Shown here: positions 25,572-33,764 of the stretch, one piece after another | Layout of the letters: each line of letters begins with the position of its first letter | How positions within the stretch are numbered: position 1 is the stretch's first letter | NCBI RefSeq assembly: GCF_017876545.1 | Contig: NZ_JAGIOD010000002.1 | Location: 124,001 to 188,000, forward strand | Length of the DNA stretch: 64,000 bases | From: Brachybacterium sacelli | GTDB taxonomy: Bacteria; Actinomycetota; Actinomycetes; Actinomycetales; Dermabacteraceae | Direction of reading: 5' to 3' | The notes under the pieces: generated by a model | Told to the model about the DNA's origin: nothing | What the model saw: the letters and a program-made list of their open reading frames with translations, nothing else | The model's database searches: none | Made by a program: the position numbers and the translations under genes

Positions 25572-26738
25572 TCAGGCCACCCGGTGCGGCGGAGGATCGG
25601 CGACTCCGCCGCCTGGGCCCGGCCCCGCAGGCGCTGAGCTGACATCCCCCGGGGCGCGAGCGTCGATCTCTCCCTGCTCGCGCCGCAGCCGGGACCACGG
25701 CATCACCGTCGCACCGGCCAGGAGCAGCAGGGCCACCCCGACGACCCCCGAGGCGTTGTCGACGAAGGGATTCAGAGCCGAGGCCGTCTGCGCCGAGGAG
25801 ACCAGGCCGATCAGCAGGGGCGTCGCGGAGTTGCTGGTGGCGTGCGCGATCGCGGCGGGGATCGGGTTGCCCCCGGCGCGTTCTGTGAGGGCGTTGAACA
25901 GCAGGCTCATCGCGATGCAGGGCAGCAGGAACATGCCGATCGCCGCCGCACGGGGCTGCCCCGCGTAGTTGTAGCCGATCGCGAGCACGGGCAGGTGCCA
26001 CAACGACCAGATGATCCCTCCGAGCACCGAGGCCCGTACCCGGCCCAGGGGTTTGAGCGCGGGCCACAGCCAACCGCGCCACCCGATCTCCTCGCCGAGC
26101 GCGAAGACGGTCGTGACCGCAATGCCGAACGCGGTCGTGGCGATCACGGCAGCCGCCGCGGCGGCCGGCGGGATCTCGGCCCCCGCGGCGGCCGAGAGCT
26201 GCTCGGTCGCCAGCGTCAGCCAGGTGCGAGCGGTGAGGTCCCCGGGCACGCCCCGCAGCACCATCAACATGGCACCGAGCAGCCCCAGCGCCACCATGAG
26301 GACGAGGGCGAGCGGGCCCCACAGCAGCAGTGCCCGCCATCGACCGCGGAAGCGCAACCCCACCCGGGTGCGCCAGGACGTCTTCTCCACCCCCTTGGCC
26401 AGGATCACCGAGGCGACGGCCGGGGCGAGCATGCCCACGGCGATCACGGGTGTGAACAGGGGATGGGTGATCCCGCCGGGCAGGAACCAGAACGGGAGGG
26501 CACACAGGGCGAACAGACCGTAGGCGATCACTATGAACAGCCCCACGCGCCGCCACGGAACGGTGGAGAACTCGGCGCGCGGAGCCGGGGGACGGTCTCG
26601 CGGGCGCCGCGGTGCGGCCGACGTCGGTTCGGCAGACGCCGATGCGGTCGGCGATGTAGTCGCCGCCACCGACGCCGGAACGTCGTCGTCCGCGGGCGGG
26701 AAGGAGGCGGGGACGGACTCAGGGATCTCGGTGCTCAT
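25572..26738 (-). CDS. CPBP-family intramembrane protease-like protein
   Basis: The 388-residue protein has a 55-residue Ser/Thr/Pro/Ala-rich cytoplasmic tail, about eight membrane spans, and CPBP motifs: GEEIGWRGWLWP near residue 214, SLWHLPVL near 245 and a later HATSN histidine/asparagine. The EExxWRG form is typical of Abi proteins with putative glutamic protease activity. Start ATG 26738 lies 16 nt from a 19-base C tract (read on the coding strand), and no clear Shine-Dalgarno is present. The frame stays open upstream through the tract, where the C run would encode prolines, so tract length could matter for expression. Confidence 0.78.
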   Translation of the reverse strand: MSTEIPESVPASFPPADDDVPASVAATTSPTASASAEPTSAAPRRPRDRPPAPRAEFSTVPWRRVGLFIVIAYGLFALCALPFWFLPGGITHPLFTPVIAVGMLAPAVASVILAKGVEKTSWRTRVGLRFRGRWRALLLWGPLALVLMVALGLLGAMLMVLRGVPGDLTARTWLTLATEQLSAAAGAEIPPAAAAAAVIATTAFGIAVTTVFALGEEIGWRGWLWPALKPLGRVRASVLGGIIWSLWHLPVLAIGYNYAGQPRAAAIGMFLLPCIAMSLLFNALTERAGGNPIPAAIAHATSNSATPLLIGLVSSAQTASALNPFVDNASGVVGVALLLLAGATVMPWSRLRREQGEIDARAPGDVSSAPAGPGPGGGVADPPPHRVA

Positions 26739-27048
26739 ATCTCGAGACTTCGTCGGGGGGGGGGGGGGGGGGGCGACGCCGGTCAATGCCCAGCGCCCCA
26801 CACGCGCCCGTCGTCGGCCGGGCTCTCGCCCTGGGTCGCGTCGGATGGCCACCCGAGGTCGGTGACTCCTCGCCCCGGGAGCAGGACGGGGCCGATGAAA
26901 GTCCGGGATGCCTGCGTGGCGGGGCCACCCCGTCCTCGTCCGGGATCGATATGCTCGATTCTCCCGTCGAACCACCGCCGCGCACCCGCGGCGTGTGCTC
27001 AGGCGGCAGCGCGGCGTCGTCGCCGCGGACCCTCAGGCAGGAGAGCAG
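26739..27048. promoter_or_regulatory. 310-bp divergent intergenic region
   Basis: This gap separates the minus-strand CPBP gene and nagZ. It holds the poly-G tract (26755-26773), a TTGACC hexamer on the minus strand at 26781-26786, and a plus-strand TATGCT at 26950-26955 that could be the nagZ -10, giving a leader of about 90 nt. No coding sequence or stable RNA was recognised. Confidence 0.5.
26755..26773. repeat. 19-bp homopolymeric G tract
   Basis: Nineteen consecutive G residues on the plus strand (C on the coding strand of the CPBP gene) begin 17 bp upstream of that gene's start codon. Tracts of this length are prone to slipped-strand change. A TTGACC -35-like hexamer lies just upstream of the tract on the minus strand. 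The length could also be a sequencing or assembly error. Confidence 0.85.
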
Positions 27049-28530
27049 ATGACGTCCAGCCCCTTGAGCACCGATCCCGTGACCTGGGACGCCGACGCCC
27101 TCGGAGTGCTCATGGCGCCCTTCACCGGCACCGAGCTGCCGGCCTGGATCACGGAGGCGCTCGAGGCGGGTCTGGCCTCGGTGATCCTCTTCGGCCACAA
27201 CACCCCGGACCCGTCCACGGCGGCGCGACTCGCCCGCGCCGTCCACGCCCGCGCCGTGGACTGCGTGGTCGCGATCGACGAGGAGGGCGGGGACGTCACC
27301 CGGCTCCAAGCCGCCACCGGTTCTGCCCTGCCCACCGCCTGGGCGCTCGGTGAGGTCGATGACTCCGACCTGACCCGACGGGTCGGCCACGCCTTGGGAG
27401 GGGTCCTCGCCGCCTGCGATCTCGATCTCGACCTGGCGCCGGTGCTGGACGTCTCCACCGACCCGGCGAACCCTGTCATCGGCACCCGCTCCTACAGCGG
27501 CGACCCGGACCGGGTCGCCGCCCACGCCCGGGCCTTCGCCACCGGGCTGGTCGAGGCCGGGCTCGGCACCTGCGCCAAGCACTTCCCGGGCCACGGCGCG
27601 ACCTCCACCGATTCCCACACCGCCCTGCCCCGCATCGACGTCGCCCGCCAGGATTTCGAGCGTGACCACCTCGCCCCGTGGCGGATCCTGCCCTGGCTGG
27701 ACGCCGCGATGTCCGCTCACGTGCTGGTCCCCGCTCTCGGCGAGGGTCCGGCCTCGATCTCCGCCTGGACGCGACCGCTGCTGGATCGCGTCGTCGGCGG
27801 CACCTTCCGCGGCCTGCTGGTGACCGACGCCTTGGAGATGAAGGCCGTGGCCGCCGACCCCGGCTTCCCCGAGGCGGTCGTGCGGGCGATCGAGTCCGGG
27901 GCGGACCTGCTGTGCCTGGGCACGTCGATGGGGCGTGACGATCAGCGGATGCTGCGTGAGGCCCATGACGCCTTGGTCGGCGCCGTCACCTCGGGCCGGC
28001 TGCGCCGCGAGGACCTGCACGCTCGTGCCGAGCGCACCCGCGAGCACTGCCGCGCCCTGCGCACTCGACGCCGATTCGTCCCGGCACCCGAGCTGGACGA
28101 GGCGCTGCGGCAGGCCGAGCAGCTCGGGGCCGACGCCGCCGCCCGGGCCGTCCGCGTGCGCGGCGCCCGGCTCGACCTGGCACCGGTGACCGTGCTGGAC
28201 CTGCGCAGCCGGGCGGACCACGCCTCCGGGGCGCGCCCGCAGCAGCTCGTGACGGCTCTGCGCGAGCGAGGCTTGCGCGCCGACGTCCCGGACTACCCCG
28301 ACCAGGTCCCCGACACCGGAGGAGTCCTCGCGATCACCCGGCTGCCGCGCAGCGACCGGGAGGAGGGGGAGCGGCTGGCCGCGCTGCTCGAGCGCCGGCC
28401 CGAGGCGGTCGTCGTCCACGTCGGCGTGCCGGACGCGGCTCCCGAGCACCGCCACCTGGTGCTGGCCCACGGCGCGGGACGCGCCCTGATGCGAGCGGCC
28501 GTGGACGCGATGCTGCGAGAGGGTCGCTGA
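27049..28530 (+). CDS. nagZ: family 3 glycoside hydrolase, beta-N-acetylhexosaminidase (NagZ-like)
   Basis: The 493-residue protein has the GH3 TIM barrel with the NagZ signature KHFPGHG at residues 177-183 and the D188/H190 pair in STDSHTALP that forms the mobile acid/base dyad. VTDALEMKAV carries the catalytic aspartate. A C-terminal alpha/beta domain follows, as in Gram-positive NagZ. The enzyme removes terminal GlcNAc from muropeptides or GlcNAc-MurNAc. No signal peptide is visible, so the site is probably cytoplasmic. The gene overlaps anmK by one base, making a cell-wall recycling pair. Confidence 0.88.
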   Translation: MTSSPLSTDPVTWDADALGVLMAPFTGTELPAWITEALEAGLASVILFGHNTPDPSTAARLARAVHARAVDCVVAIDEEGGDVTRLQAATGSALPTAWALGEVDDSDLTRRVGHALGGVLAACDLDLDLAPVLDVSTDPANPVIGTRSYSGDPDRVAAHARAFATGLVEAGLGTCAKHFPGHGATSTDSHTALPRIDVARQDFERDHLAPWRILPWLDAAMSAHVLVPALGEGPASISAWTRPLLDRVVGGTFRGLLVTDALEMKAVAADPGFPEAVVRAIESGADLLCLGTSMGRDDQRMLREAHDALVGAVTSGRLRREDLHARAERTREHCRALRTRRRFVPAPELDEALRQAEQLGADAAARAVRVRGARLDLAPVTVLDLRSRADHASGARPQQLVTALRERGLRADVPDYPDQVPDTGGVLAITRLPRSDREEGERLAALLERRPEAVVVHVGVPDAAPEHRHLVLAHGAGRALMRAAVDAMLREGR

Positions 28531-29738
28531 TGCGTGTGCTCGGCATGATGTCTGGGACCAGCCTCGATGCGATCGATGTGGTCCTGGCGGACTTCTCCCG
28601 GGAGGCGACTGATCCCGGGACCGTGCGCGCGCACCTGTTGCACGTGGGCGAGCAACCCTGGCCCGAGGCGACCCGGGACGCGCTGCGCGCCGCCCTGCCG
28701 CCGGCGCAGGCGGACGTGGCGACCTGGAGCCGCCTGCACGCCGAGGTGGGCGATGCCTTCGCCCGCGCCGCCGCCCGGGTGCTCACGGCGCACGGAGGCG
28801 CCGACCTGGTCTCCACCCACGGGCAGACCGTCCACCACGACGTCCGCGACGGACGGGTCCTCAGCACCCTGCAGATCGGGGACCCCGCACGGATCGCGCG
28901 GGCCACCGGAGCGCCCGTGCTCCACGACCTGCGCAGCGCCGACGTCGCCGCCGGAGGGCAGGGGGCACCCTTGGCGCCGCTGCTGGACCAGCTGCTGCTC
29001 GGCGCGGATCCCCATGAGCGCACCGCCGTGCTCAACATCGGCGGCATCTCCAACGTCAGCCTCGTCGGCGGCGAGGATCCTGCGGACGAGGTGGTGGCGG
29101 GGGACCTCGGGCCCGGCAACGCCCTGCTCGATGCCGCCGTGCACGAGGCGACCGGGGACAGCGCCGACCACGATGCGTTCCGCGCGCGCACCGGGACCGT
29201 CGACCGCCCGGCCCTGGCGACGCTGCTGGCGGACCCCTTCTACGCCCGGCCCCTGCCGCGCTCGACCGGCCGTGAGCACTTCGACGGCGAGCACGTGCGC
29301 CGCCTGCTCGGCGACCAGGCCTTCGACGCCCTGACCCTTCCCGACCTGCTGGCGACCCTCACCGAGTTGAGTGCCGTGACCATCGCCCGGGCCATCCAGG
29401 AGCTGCGAGCCACTCGCGTCATCGGCTCCGGCGGCGGCCTGCGCAACCCCCTGCTGCGAGAACGCCTCGCCGCCCACCTCCATCCCGTGCCGCTGCTGGA
29501 CGCCGATGCGCTCGGCATCCCGGCCGACGGCAAGGAGGCGCTGCTGATCGCTCTGCTCGGCTATCTCGGCGCCCACGGCCTGCCCGGCACCCTGGCCCGC
29601 GCCGACGGCACCGCCCATACCGGTGCGCACGCTCCGGTGGTGCTCGGCTCCCTCACCCCGCCGCACGGGCTGCGGGATCTGCCCGCGCAGCCGGCCGACG
29701 CCGTCGCCGTCACCCGAGTCGAGCTCGCAACTCCGTGA
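28530..29738 (+). CDS. anmK: anhydro-N-acetylmuramic acid kinase
   Basis: The 402-residue kinase begins MRVLGMMSGTSLDAIDVV, the phosphate-binding loop of AnmK, and carries TVLNIGG-type and GDLGPGNALLDA motifs plus a C-terminal GSGGGLRNPLL. AnmK hydrolyses and phosphorylates 1,6-anhydroMurNAc to MurNAc-6-phosphate in cell-wall recycling. Its ATG shares the A of the nagZ stop (TGATG), so translation is tightly coupled. MurNAc-6-P etherase is not in the window. Confidence 0.93.
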   Translation: MRVLGMMSGTSLDAIDVVLADFSREATDPGTVRAHLLHVGEQPWPEATRDALRAALPPAQADVATWSRLHAEVGDAFARAAARVLTAHGGADLVSTHGQTVHHDVRDGRVLSTLQIGDPARIARATGAPVLHDLRSADVAAGGQGAPLAPLLDQLLLGADPHERTAVLNIGGISNVSLVGGEDPADEVVAGDLGPGNALLDAAVHEATGDSADHDAFRARTGTVDRPALATLLADPFYARPLPRSTGREHFDGEHVRRLLGDQAFDALTLPDLLATLTELSAVTIARAIQELRATRVIGSGGGLRNPLLRERLAAHLHPVPLLDADALGIPADGKEALLIALLGYLGAHGLPGTLARADGTAHTGAHAPVVLGSLTPPHGLRDLPAQPADAVAVTRVELATP

Positions 29739-29760
29739 TGACCAGGGAATCTTTCTTCCT

Positions 29761-29781
29761 TACGGCACCGTAGGTTACGCT
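29761..29781 (+). promoter_or_regulatory. promoter with operator-like inverted repeat before the 2-oxoacid dehydrogenase operon
   Basis: TACGGCACCGTA (29761-29772) is an inverted repeat lying directly upstream of the -10 element TACGCT (29776-29781). The GTG start at 29789 is 7 nt further on, so the message is probably leaderless. The palindrome falls in the spacer where a repressor would block polymerase; the regulator is unknown. Confidence 0.5.
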
Positions 29782-29788
29782 CGCCGTC

Positions 29789-30973
29789 GTGAGTGTTTTC
29801 CGATCCACGATCCCCGACGTCGCCGCCCAGGAGCCGCTGATCCAGCTCCTCGCGACCGACGGCACCCGCAGCCCGCACGAGGAGCTCGACGCGGTCCTCG
29901 CGGGCAGCGGGGGCGACGACGACCTCCAGACCCCCGAACGCCTGCGCGGCTACTACCGCGACATGGTGATGATCCGCGCCGCGGACCTCGAGGCGACCAG
30001 CCTGCAGCGCCAGGGCCAGCTCGGTCTGTGGGCCAGCGCGCTGGGGCAGGAGGCCGCCCAGATCGGCGCCGGCCACGCCTCCCGTGAGCAGGACTATCTG
30101 GTGCCCACCTACCGCGAGCACGGGATCGCCTGGGCCCGCGGCATCGAGCCGTGGCGGCTGCTGGAGTCGTATCGGGGGGTCAGCCACGGCGGCTGGGACC
30201 CCAATGAGCTGCGCACCCACCCGTACATGATCGTGCTCGGGTCCCAGGCGCCCCACGCGGTCGGCTACGCCATGGGCCTGCAGCGCGACGGTGTCGTCGG
30301 TACCGGGGACCGCGAGACCGACACCGCGGTCCTGGCCCTGTTCGGCGACGGAGCCTCCAGCGAGGGGGAGGTCTCGGAGTCCTTCACCTTCTCCGCCTCC
30401 TTCGAGGCCCCCGTCGTCTTCTTCACCCAGAACAACCAGTGGGCGATCTCCGTGCCCACCTCGGTGCAGTCACGGGTGCCGCTCGCGCAGCGGTCCCGTG
30501 GCTGGGGGATCCCCTCGGTGCGGGTCGACGGCAATGATGTGCTCGCGGTGCTCGCCGCCGTGCGCGATGCGCTCGACGCCGCCCGCGCGGGGGAGGGGCC
30601 GCGGTTCATCGAGGCGGTCACCTACCGTATGGCCGCCCACACCACCAGCGACGACGCCTCTCGCTACCGTCCCGCCGTGGAGGAGCAGGAGTGGGCGGAG
30701 AAGGATCCGATCCTGCGCCTGCGCCGCCACCTCGAGCAGCTCGGGGAGATCGACGAGGCGTTCGTCGCCCGCTGCGACGAGGAGGCCCAGGACCTCGCCA
30801 TGCAGCTGCACCACCACATCCACGGCATGGAGGACCCGGATCCCGTGGGCATGTTCACCCACGCCTACGCCGAACCCCATCCGATCGTCGAGGCCGAGCG
30901 CGCGCAGTACCTCGAGTACATCGCCCAGTTCGAGGACGACGAGAGCACCGAGCAGAAGGGAGGCCGCGCATGA
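29789..30973 (+). CDS. 2-oxoacid dehydrogenase E1 component, alpha subunit
   Basis: The 394-residue subunit binds thiamine diphosphate through LFGDGASSEGEVSES followed by TQNNQWAIS (residues about 185-220), and has the YRMAAHTTSDDASRY phosphorylation-loop-like segment. It decarboxylates a 2-oxo acid with its beta partner. The alpha/beta form with this spacing is shared by branched-chain oxoacid and pyruvate dehydrogenases of Gram-positive bacteria; as actinobacteria normally use a homodimeric AceE for pyruvate, branched-chain acids (BkdA) are the more likely substrate. It is coupled to the beta gene by a 4-bp overlap. Confidence 0.87.
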   Translation: MSVFRSTIPDVAAQEPLIQLLATDGTRSPHEELDAVLAGSGGDDDLQTPERLRGYYRDMVMIRAADLEATSLQRQGQLGLWASALGQEAAQIGAGHASREQDYLVPTYREHGIAWARGIEPWRLLESYRGVSHGGWDPNELRTHPYMIVLGSQAPHAVGYAMGLQRDGVVGTGDRETDTAVLALFGDGASSEGEVSESFTFSASFEAPVVFFTQNNQWAISVPTSVQSRVPLAQRSRGWGIPSVRVDGNDVLAVLAAVRDALDAARAGEGPRFIEAVTYRMAAHTTSDDASRYRPAVEEQEWAEKDPILRLRRHLEQLGEIDEAFVARCDEEAQDLAMQLHHHIHGMEDPDPVGMFTHAYAEPHPIVEAERAQYLEYIAQFEDDESTEQKGGRA

Positions 30974-31953
30974 GCAGCTCCACCCTCCCGATCGCCAAGG
31001 CGATCACCGCCGGGCTGCGCGACGCGATGCGCGTGGACGACAAGGTCCTGCTGATGGGCGAGGACATCGGCGTGCTCGGCGGTGTCTTCCGTGTCACCGA
31101 CGGCCTGCACGCCGAGTTCGGCTCCCAGCGGGTGGTCGACACCCCGCTGGCGGAGGCCGGCATCGTCGGCACCTCGGTCGGCCTGGCCGTGCGCGGCTAC
31201 CGCCCCGTGGTCGAGATCCAGTTCGACGGCTTCGTGTTCCCCGCGTTCAACCAGATCACCACCCAGGTCGCGAAGATGCACAACCGCACCCACGGTGCCG
31301 TGCACATGCCGATCGTGATCCGTATCCCGCACGGTGGCGGCATCGGGGCGATCGAGCATCATTCCGAGAGCCCCGAAGCGCTGTTCGCGCACACCGCGGG
31401 CCTGCGGATCCTCGCCCCGTCGAATGCGCAGGATGCGTACTGGATGACCCGGCAGGCCATCGAGTGCGAGGACCCGGTCATCATGTTCGAGCCGAAGAAG
31501 CGGTACTGGGTCAAGGGGGACGTCGATCCCGACCACCGGCCCGAACTGTCCCCGTGGGAAGCGGCGGTGGTGCGTCCGGGCACCGACGCGACGCTGCTGG
31601 CCTGGGGGCCGAGCATGCCGCTCGCGCTCGAGAGCGCGGAAGCCGCCGCCGCGGACGGCATCGAGTTGGAGGTCATCGACGCGCGCTCGCTGTCGCCGGT
31701 GGACCTCCCGACCATTGCGGCCTCGGTCAAGCGCACCGGACGGCTGCTCATCGTGCACGAGGCTCCGGTGGTCGGTGGTCTCGGCGGGGAGATCGCTGCT
31801 CGCATCTCCGAGGAGTGCTTCTACCACCTGGAGGCGCCCGTGCTGCGCGTGGGCGGGTATCACCTGCCCTATCCGCCGGCGCGCATGGAGCACGCCTACC
31901 TTCCCGACCTCGACCGGGTGCTGGACGGCGTGGACCGTCTGCTCGAACACTGA
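30970..31953 (+). CDS. 2-oxoacid dehydrogenase E1 component, beta subunit
   Basis: The 327-residue subunit carries the transketolase-like fold with LLMGEDIGVLGGVFRVT, DTPLAEAGIVGTSVGLA, IEHHSESPEALF and the C-terminal LIVHEAPVVGGLGGEIAA. These match E1-beta of branched-chain or pyruvate complexes. It forms the alpha2beta2 heterotetramer with the product of the preceding gene, with ThDP at the interface. ATG 30970 overlaps the alpha stop. The E2 gene starts 31 bp later behind GAAAGGA. Confidence 0.92.
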   Translation: MSSSTLPIAKAITAGLRDAMRVDDKVLLMGEDIGVLGGVFRVTDGLHAEFGSQRVVDTPLAEAGIVGTSVGLAVRGYRPVVEIQFDGFVFPAFNQITTQVAKMHNRTHGAVHMPIVIRIPHGGGIGAIEHHSESPEALFAHTAGLRILAPSNAQDAYWMTRQAIECEDPVIMFEPKKRYWVKGDVDPDHRPELSPWEAAVVRPGTDATLLAWGPSMPLALESAEAAAADGIELEVIDARSLSPVDLPTIAASVKRTGRLLIVHEAPVVGGLGGEIAARISEECFYHLEAPVLRVGGYHLPYPPARMEHAYLPDLDRVLDGVDRLLEH

Positions 31954-31984
31954 CGGCCACGCCCCTGCGTGAAAGGATCTCCCC

Positions 31985-33532
31985 ATGCCAGATGAGCCAG
32001 ATGAGATTGCGACCCCCTCCTCCTCGTCGCTCGTGACGATCGCGCTCACCGATCCCGGCGAGGGACTGACCGAGGCCGAGATCATCGACATCAAGGTCGC
32101 CGTGGGCGACACCATCGCCATCAACGACCCCGTGATCGAGGTGGAGACCGCCAAGAGCGCCGTGGAGCTGCCCAGCCACATCGGCGGCACCGTCACCAGG
32201 ATCCTGGTGGCGGTCGGGGACGAGGTGCCCGTCGGCACCCCACTGCTCGAGGTGGACACCGCCGGGGGGCCGGCGCCGAGCGCCGCCCAGGAGCCGGCCG
32301 AGCCGGCCGAGGGGTCCACGCCGGCCGACGCGACCGCGCGGGCCGACGGGTCGGCACCCGCCGAGGAATCCGCTGCGGCCGCGACCGCCGCCGAGGCACA
32401 GACGGCGGCCGAGGTCGCTCCGCAGGGCGGGGAGCCCGCCGCAGCGTCCGCTCCGGCAGCAGGCACCGAGGACGAGCCCAAGAATCTCGTCGGCTACGGC
32501 GCGTCCACGTCCCCGCAGCGTCGTCGCCGCCGCCGGATCGCGCAGGACGACGGGCCGCAGGTGCCGATCGACCGCATCCTCGCCAAACCACCGGTGCGCA
32601 AGCTCGCCCGGGACCTCGGGATCGCGCTCGCCGACGTGTTCGCGACCGGTCCTGACGGCACCGTCACCCGCGCCGACGTGCTCGCCGCCCAGCAACGGGC
32701 GATGTCGGGCGACGCGTCGACCAGCCCGGACGGGGCCTACTTCCCCGAGGAGTCCCCGCAGGTCCCGGAAGGACTCGGAGGAGCCATGAAGACCACGCGC
32801 GACCAGCCCTTCGCCGGCGTCACCAGCGACGAGCGCACCACCCGGGTGCCGATCCGCTCCGTGCGCAAGCGGACTGCCGAGGCCATGGTGGCCTCCGCCT
32901 TCACCGCCCCGCACGTGACGGTCTTCAACGAGATCGACATGACGCGGACCGTGCAGATCATCGCGGACCTCAAGGCCTCCCGCGAGTGGGCCGACGTCAA
33001 GGTCAGCCCCCTGGTGGTGATCGCGAAGGCGCTGCTGGTGGCGATCCGCCGCAATCCCGAGGTCAACGGCTCCTGGGACGAGCCGAACCAGGAGATCGTC
33101 TACAAGCACTTCGTGAACCTGGGCATCGCCGCAGCCACCCCGCGCGGGCTCATCGTCCCCAACCTCAAGGACGCGCACCTGATGACGCTGCGCGAGCTGG
33201 CAGAGGGGATAGACGAGCTCGCCAAGACCGCGCGCGCCGGGAGGACCTCCCTGACCGATACGCGGGAGGGGACGATCACCATCACCAACTTCGGTGTGTT
33301 CGGCATCGACTCCGGCACCCCGATCCTCAACCCGGGAGAATCCGTGATCCTGGGCGTCGGGGCGATCAAGGAGAAGCCCTGGGTGGTCGACGGACAGATC
33401 GTCACGCGCAAGGTGGCCCAGCTCGCGCTGAGCTTCGACCACCGCCTGATCGACGGGGCCCTCGGCGCGGAACTGCTGCGCGACATCTCCGCGGTGCTCG
33501 AGGACCCCTCCCTGGGCTTGGTCTGGGGTTGA
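31985..33532 (+). CDS. 2-oxoacid dehydrogenase E2 acyltransferase
   Basis: The 515-residue E2 has one lipoyl domain (lipoyl Lys57 in EVETAKSAV), an Ala/Pro/Glu-rich linker to about residue 185, a peripheral-subunit-binding domain (KPPVRKLARDLGIAL, about 200-235), and a catalytic domain with H486 and D490 in DHRLIDG. It transfers the acyl group to CoA and forms the complex core. No E3 gene follows, so lipoamide dehydrogenase must come from elsewhere. Unusually, the stop codon TGA lies inside the first copy of a 93-bp tandem repeat, so the last codons are within it. Confidence 0.92.
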   Translation: MPDEPDEIATPSSSSLVTIALTDPGEGLTEAEIIDIKVAVGDTIAINDPVIEVETAKSAVELPSHIGGTVTRILVAVGDEVPVGTPLLEVDTAGGPAPSAAQEPAEPAEGSTPADATARADGSAPAEESAAAATAAEAQTAAEVAPQGGEPAAASAPAAGTEDEPKNLVGYGASTSPQRRRRRRIAQDDGPQVPIDRILAKPPVRKLARDLGIALADVFATGPDGTVTRADVLAAQQRAMSGDASTSPDGAYFPEESPQVPEGLGGAMKTTRDQPFAGVTSDERTTRVPIRSVRKRTAEAMVASAFTAPHVTVFNEIDMTRTVQIIADLKASREWADVKVSPLVVIAKALLVAIRRNPEVNGSWDEPNQEIVYKHFVNLGIAAATPRGLIVPNLKDAHLMTLRELAEGIDELAKTARAGRTSLTDTREGTITITNFGVFGIDSGTPILNPGESVILGVGAIKEKPWVVDGQIVTRKVAQLALSFDHRLIDGALGAELLRDISAVLEDPSLGLVWG

Positions 33533-33724
33533 GCGACGAACTGCGCAGCCGGAGTCGTCGGCGAGCGTGCGAGTCGGCGGCGGAGGTGGAGCGGGAGGAG
33601 CTCGACCGGGAGGTGCTGGGGTTGAGCGACGAACTGCGCAGCCGGAGTCGTCGGCGAGCGTGCGAGTCGGCGGCGGAGGTGGAGCGGGAGGAGCTCGACC
33701 GTGAGGTGCTGGGGTTGAGCGACG
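33523..33724 (+). repeat. 93-bp tandem repeat, 2.17 copies, at the E2 3' end
   Basis: Copy 1 is 33523-33615, copy 2 is 33616-33708, and a 16-nt start of a third copy (CTGGGGTTGAGCGACG) is 33709-33724. The two full copies differ at one base that I can see (GACCGGGAGG versus GACCGTGAGG). The unit is 31 codons, so one frame stays open through both copies and encodes a repeated charged helix rich in Arg and Glu. The E2 stop TGA is at the start of copy 1. It fills most of the 232-bp gap before crcB. Confidence 0.85.
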
Positions 33725-33752
33725 CCTGGGACCGGCCTGCCGCGGTCGTCGG

Positions 33753-33758
33753 TACCCT
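33753..33758 (+). promoter_or_regulatory. -10 element for a leaderless crcB transcript
   Basis: TACCCT at 33753-33758 ends 6 nt before the GTG start at 33765. The first crcB gene thus seems leaderless, which leaves no room for a fluoride riboswitch. Confidence 0.5.
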
Positions 33759-33764
33759 GATCCG

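Noticed and set aside
26781..26786. TTGACC as the -35 of a promoter with the poly-C tract as spacer
   Set aside because: No -10 element lies at a workable distance; a 17-bp spacer would put it inside the homopolymer.
26739..26975. 79-codon N-terminal extension of the CPBP protein through the poly-G tract
   Set aside because: The added sequence is Arg-rich and unlike coding sequence, and no ribosome site precedes it. The frame being open is noted under the tract instead.
33523..33724. CRISPR array
   Set aside because: Units are contiguous 93-bp tandem copies with no spacers, and no cas genes are present.
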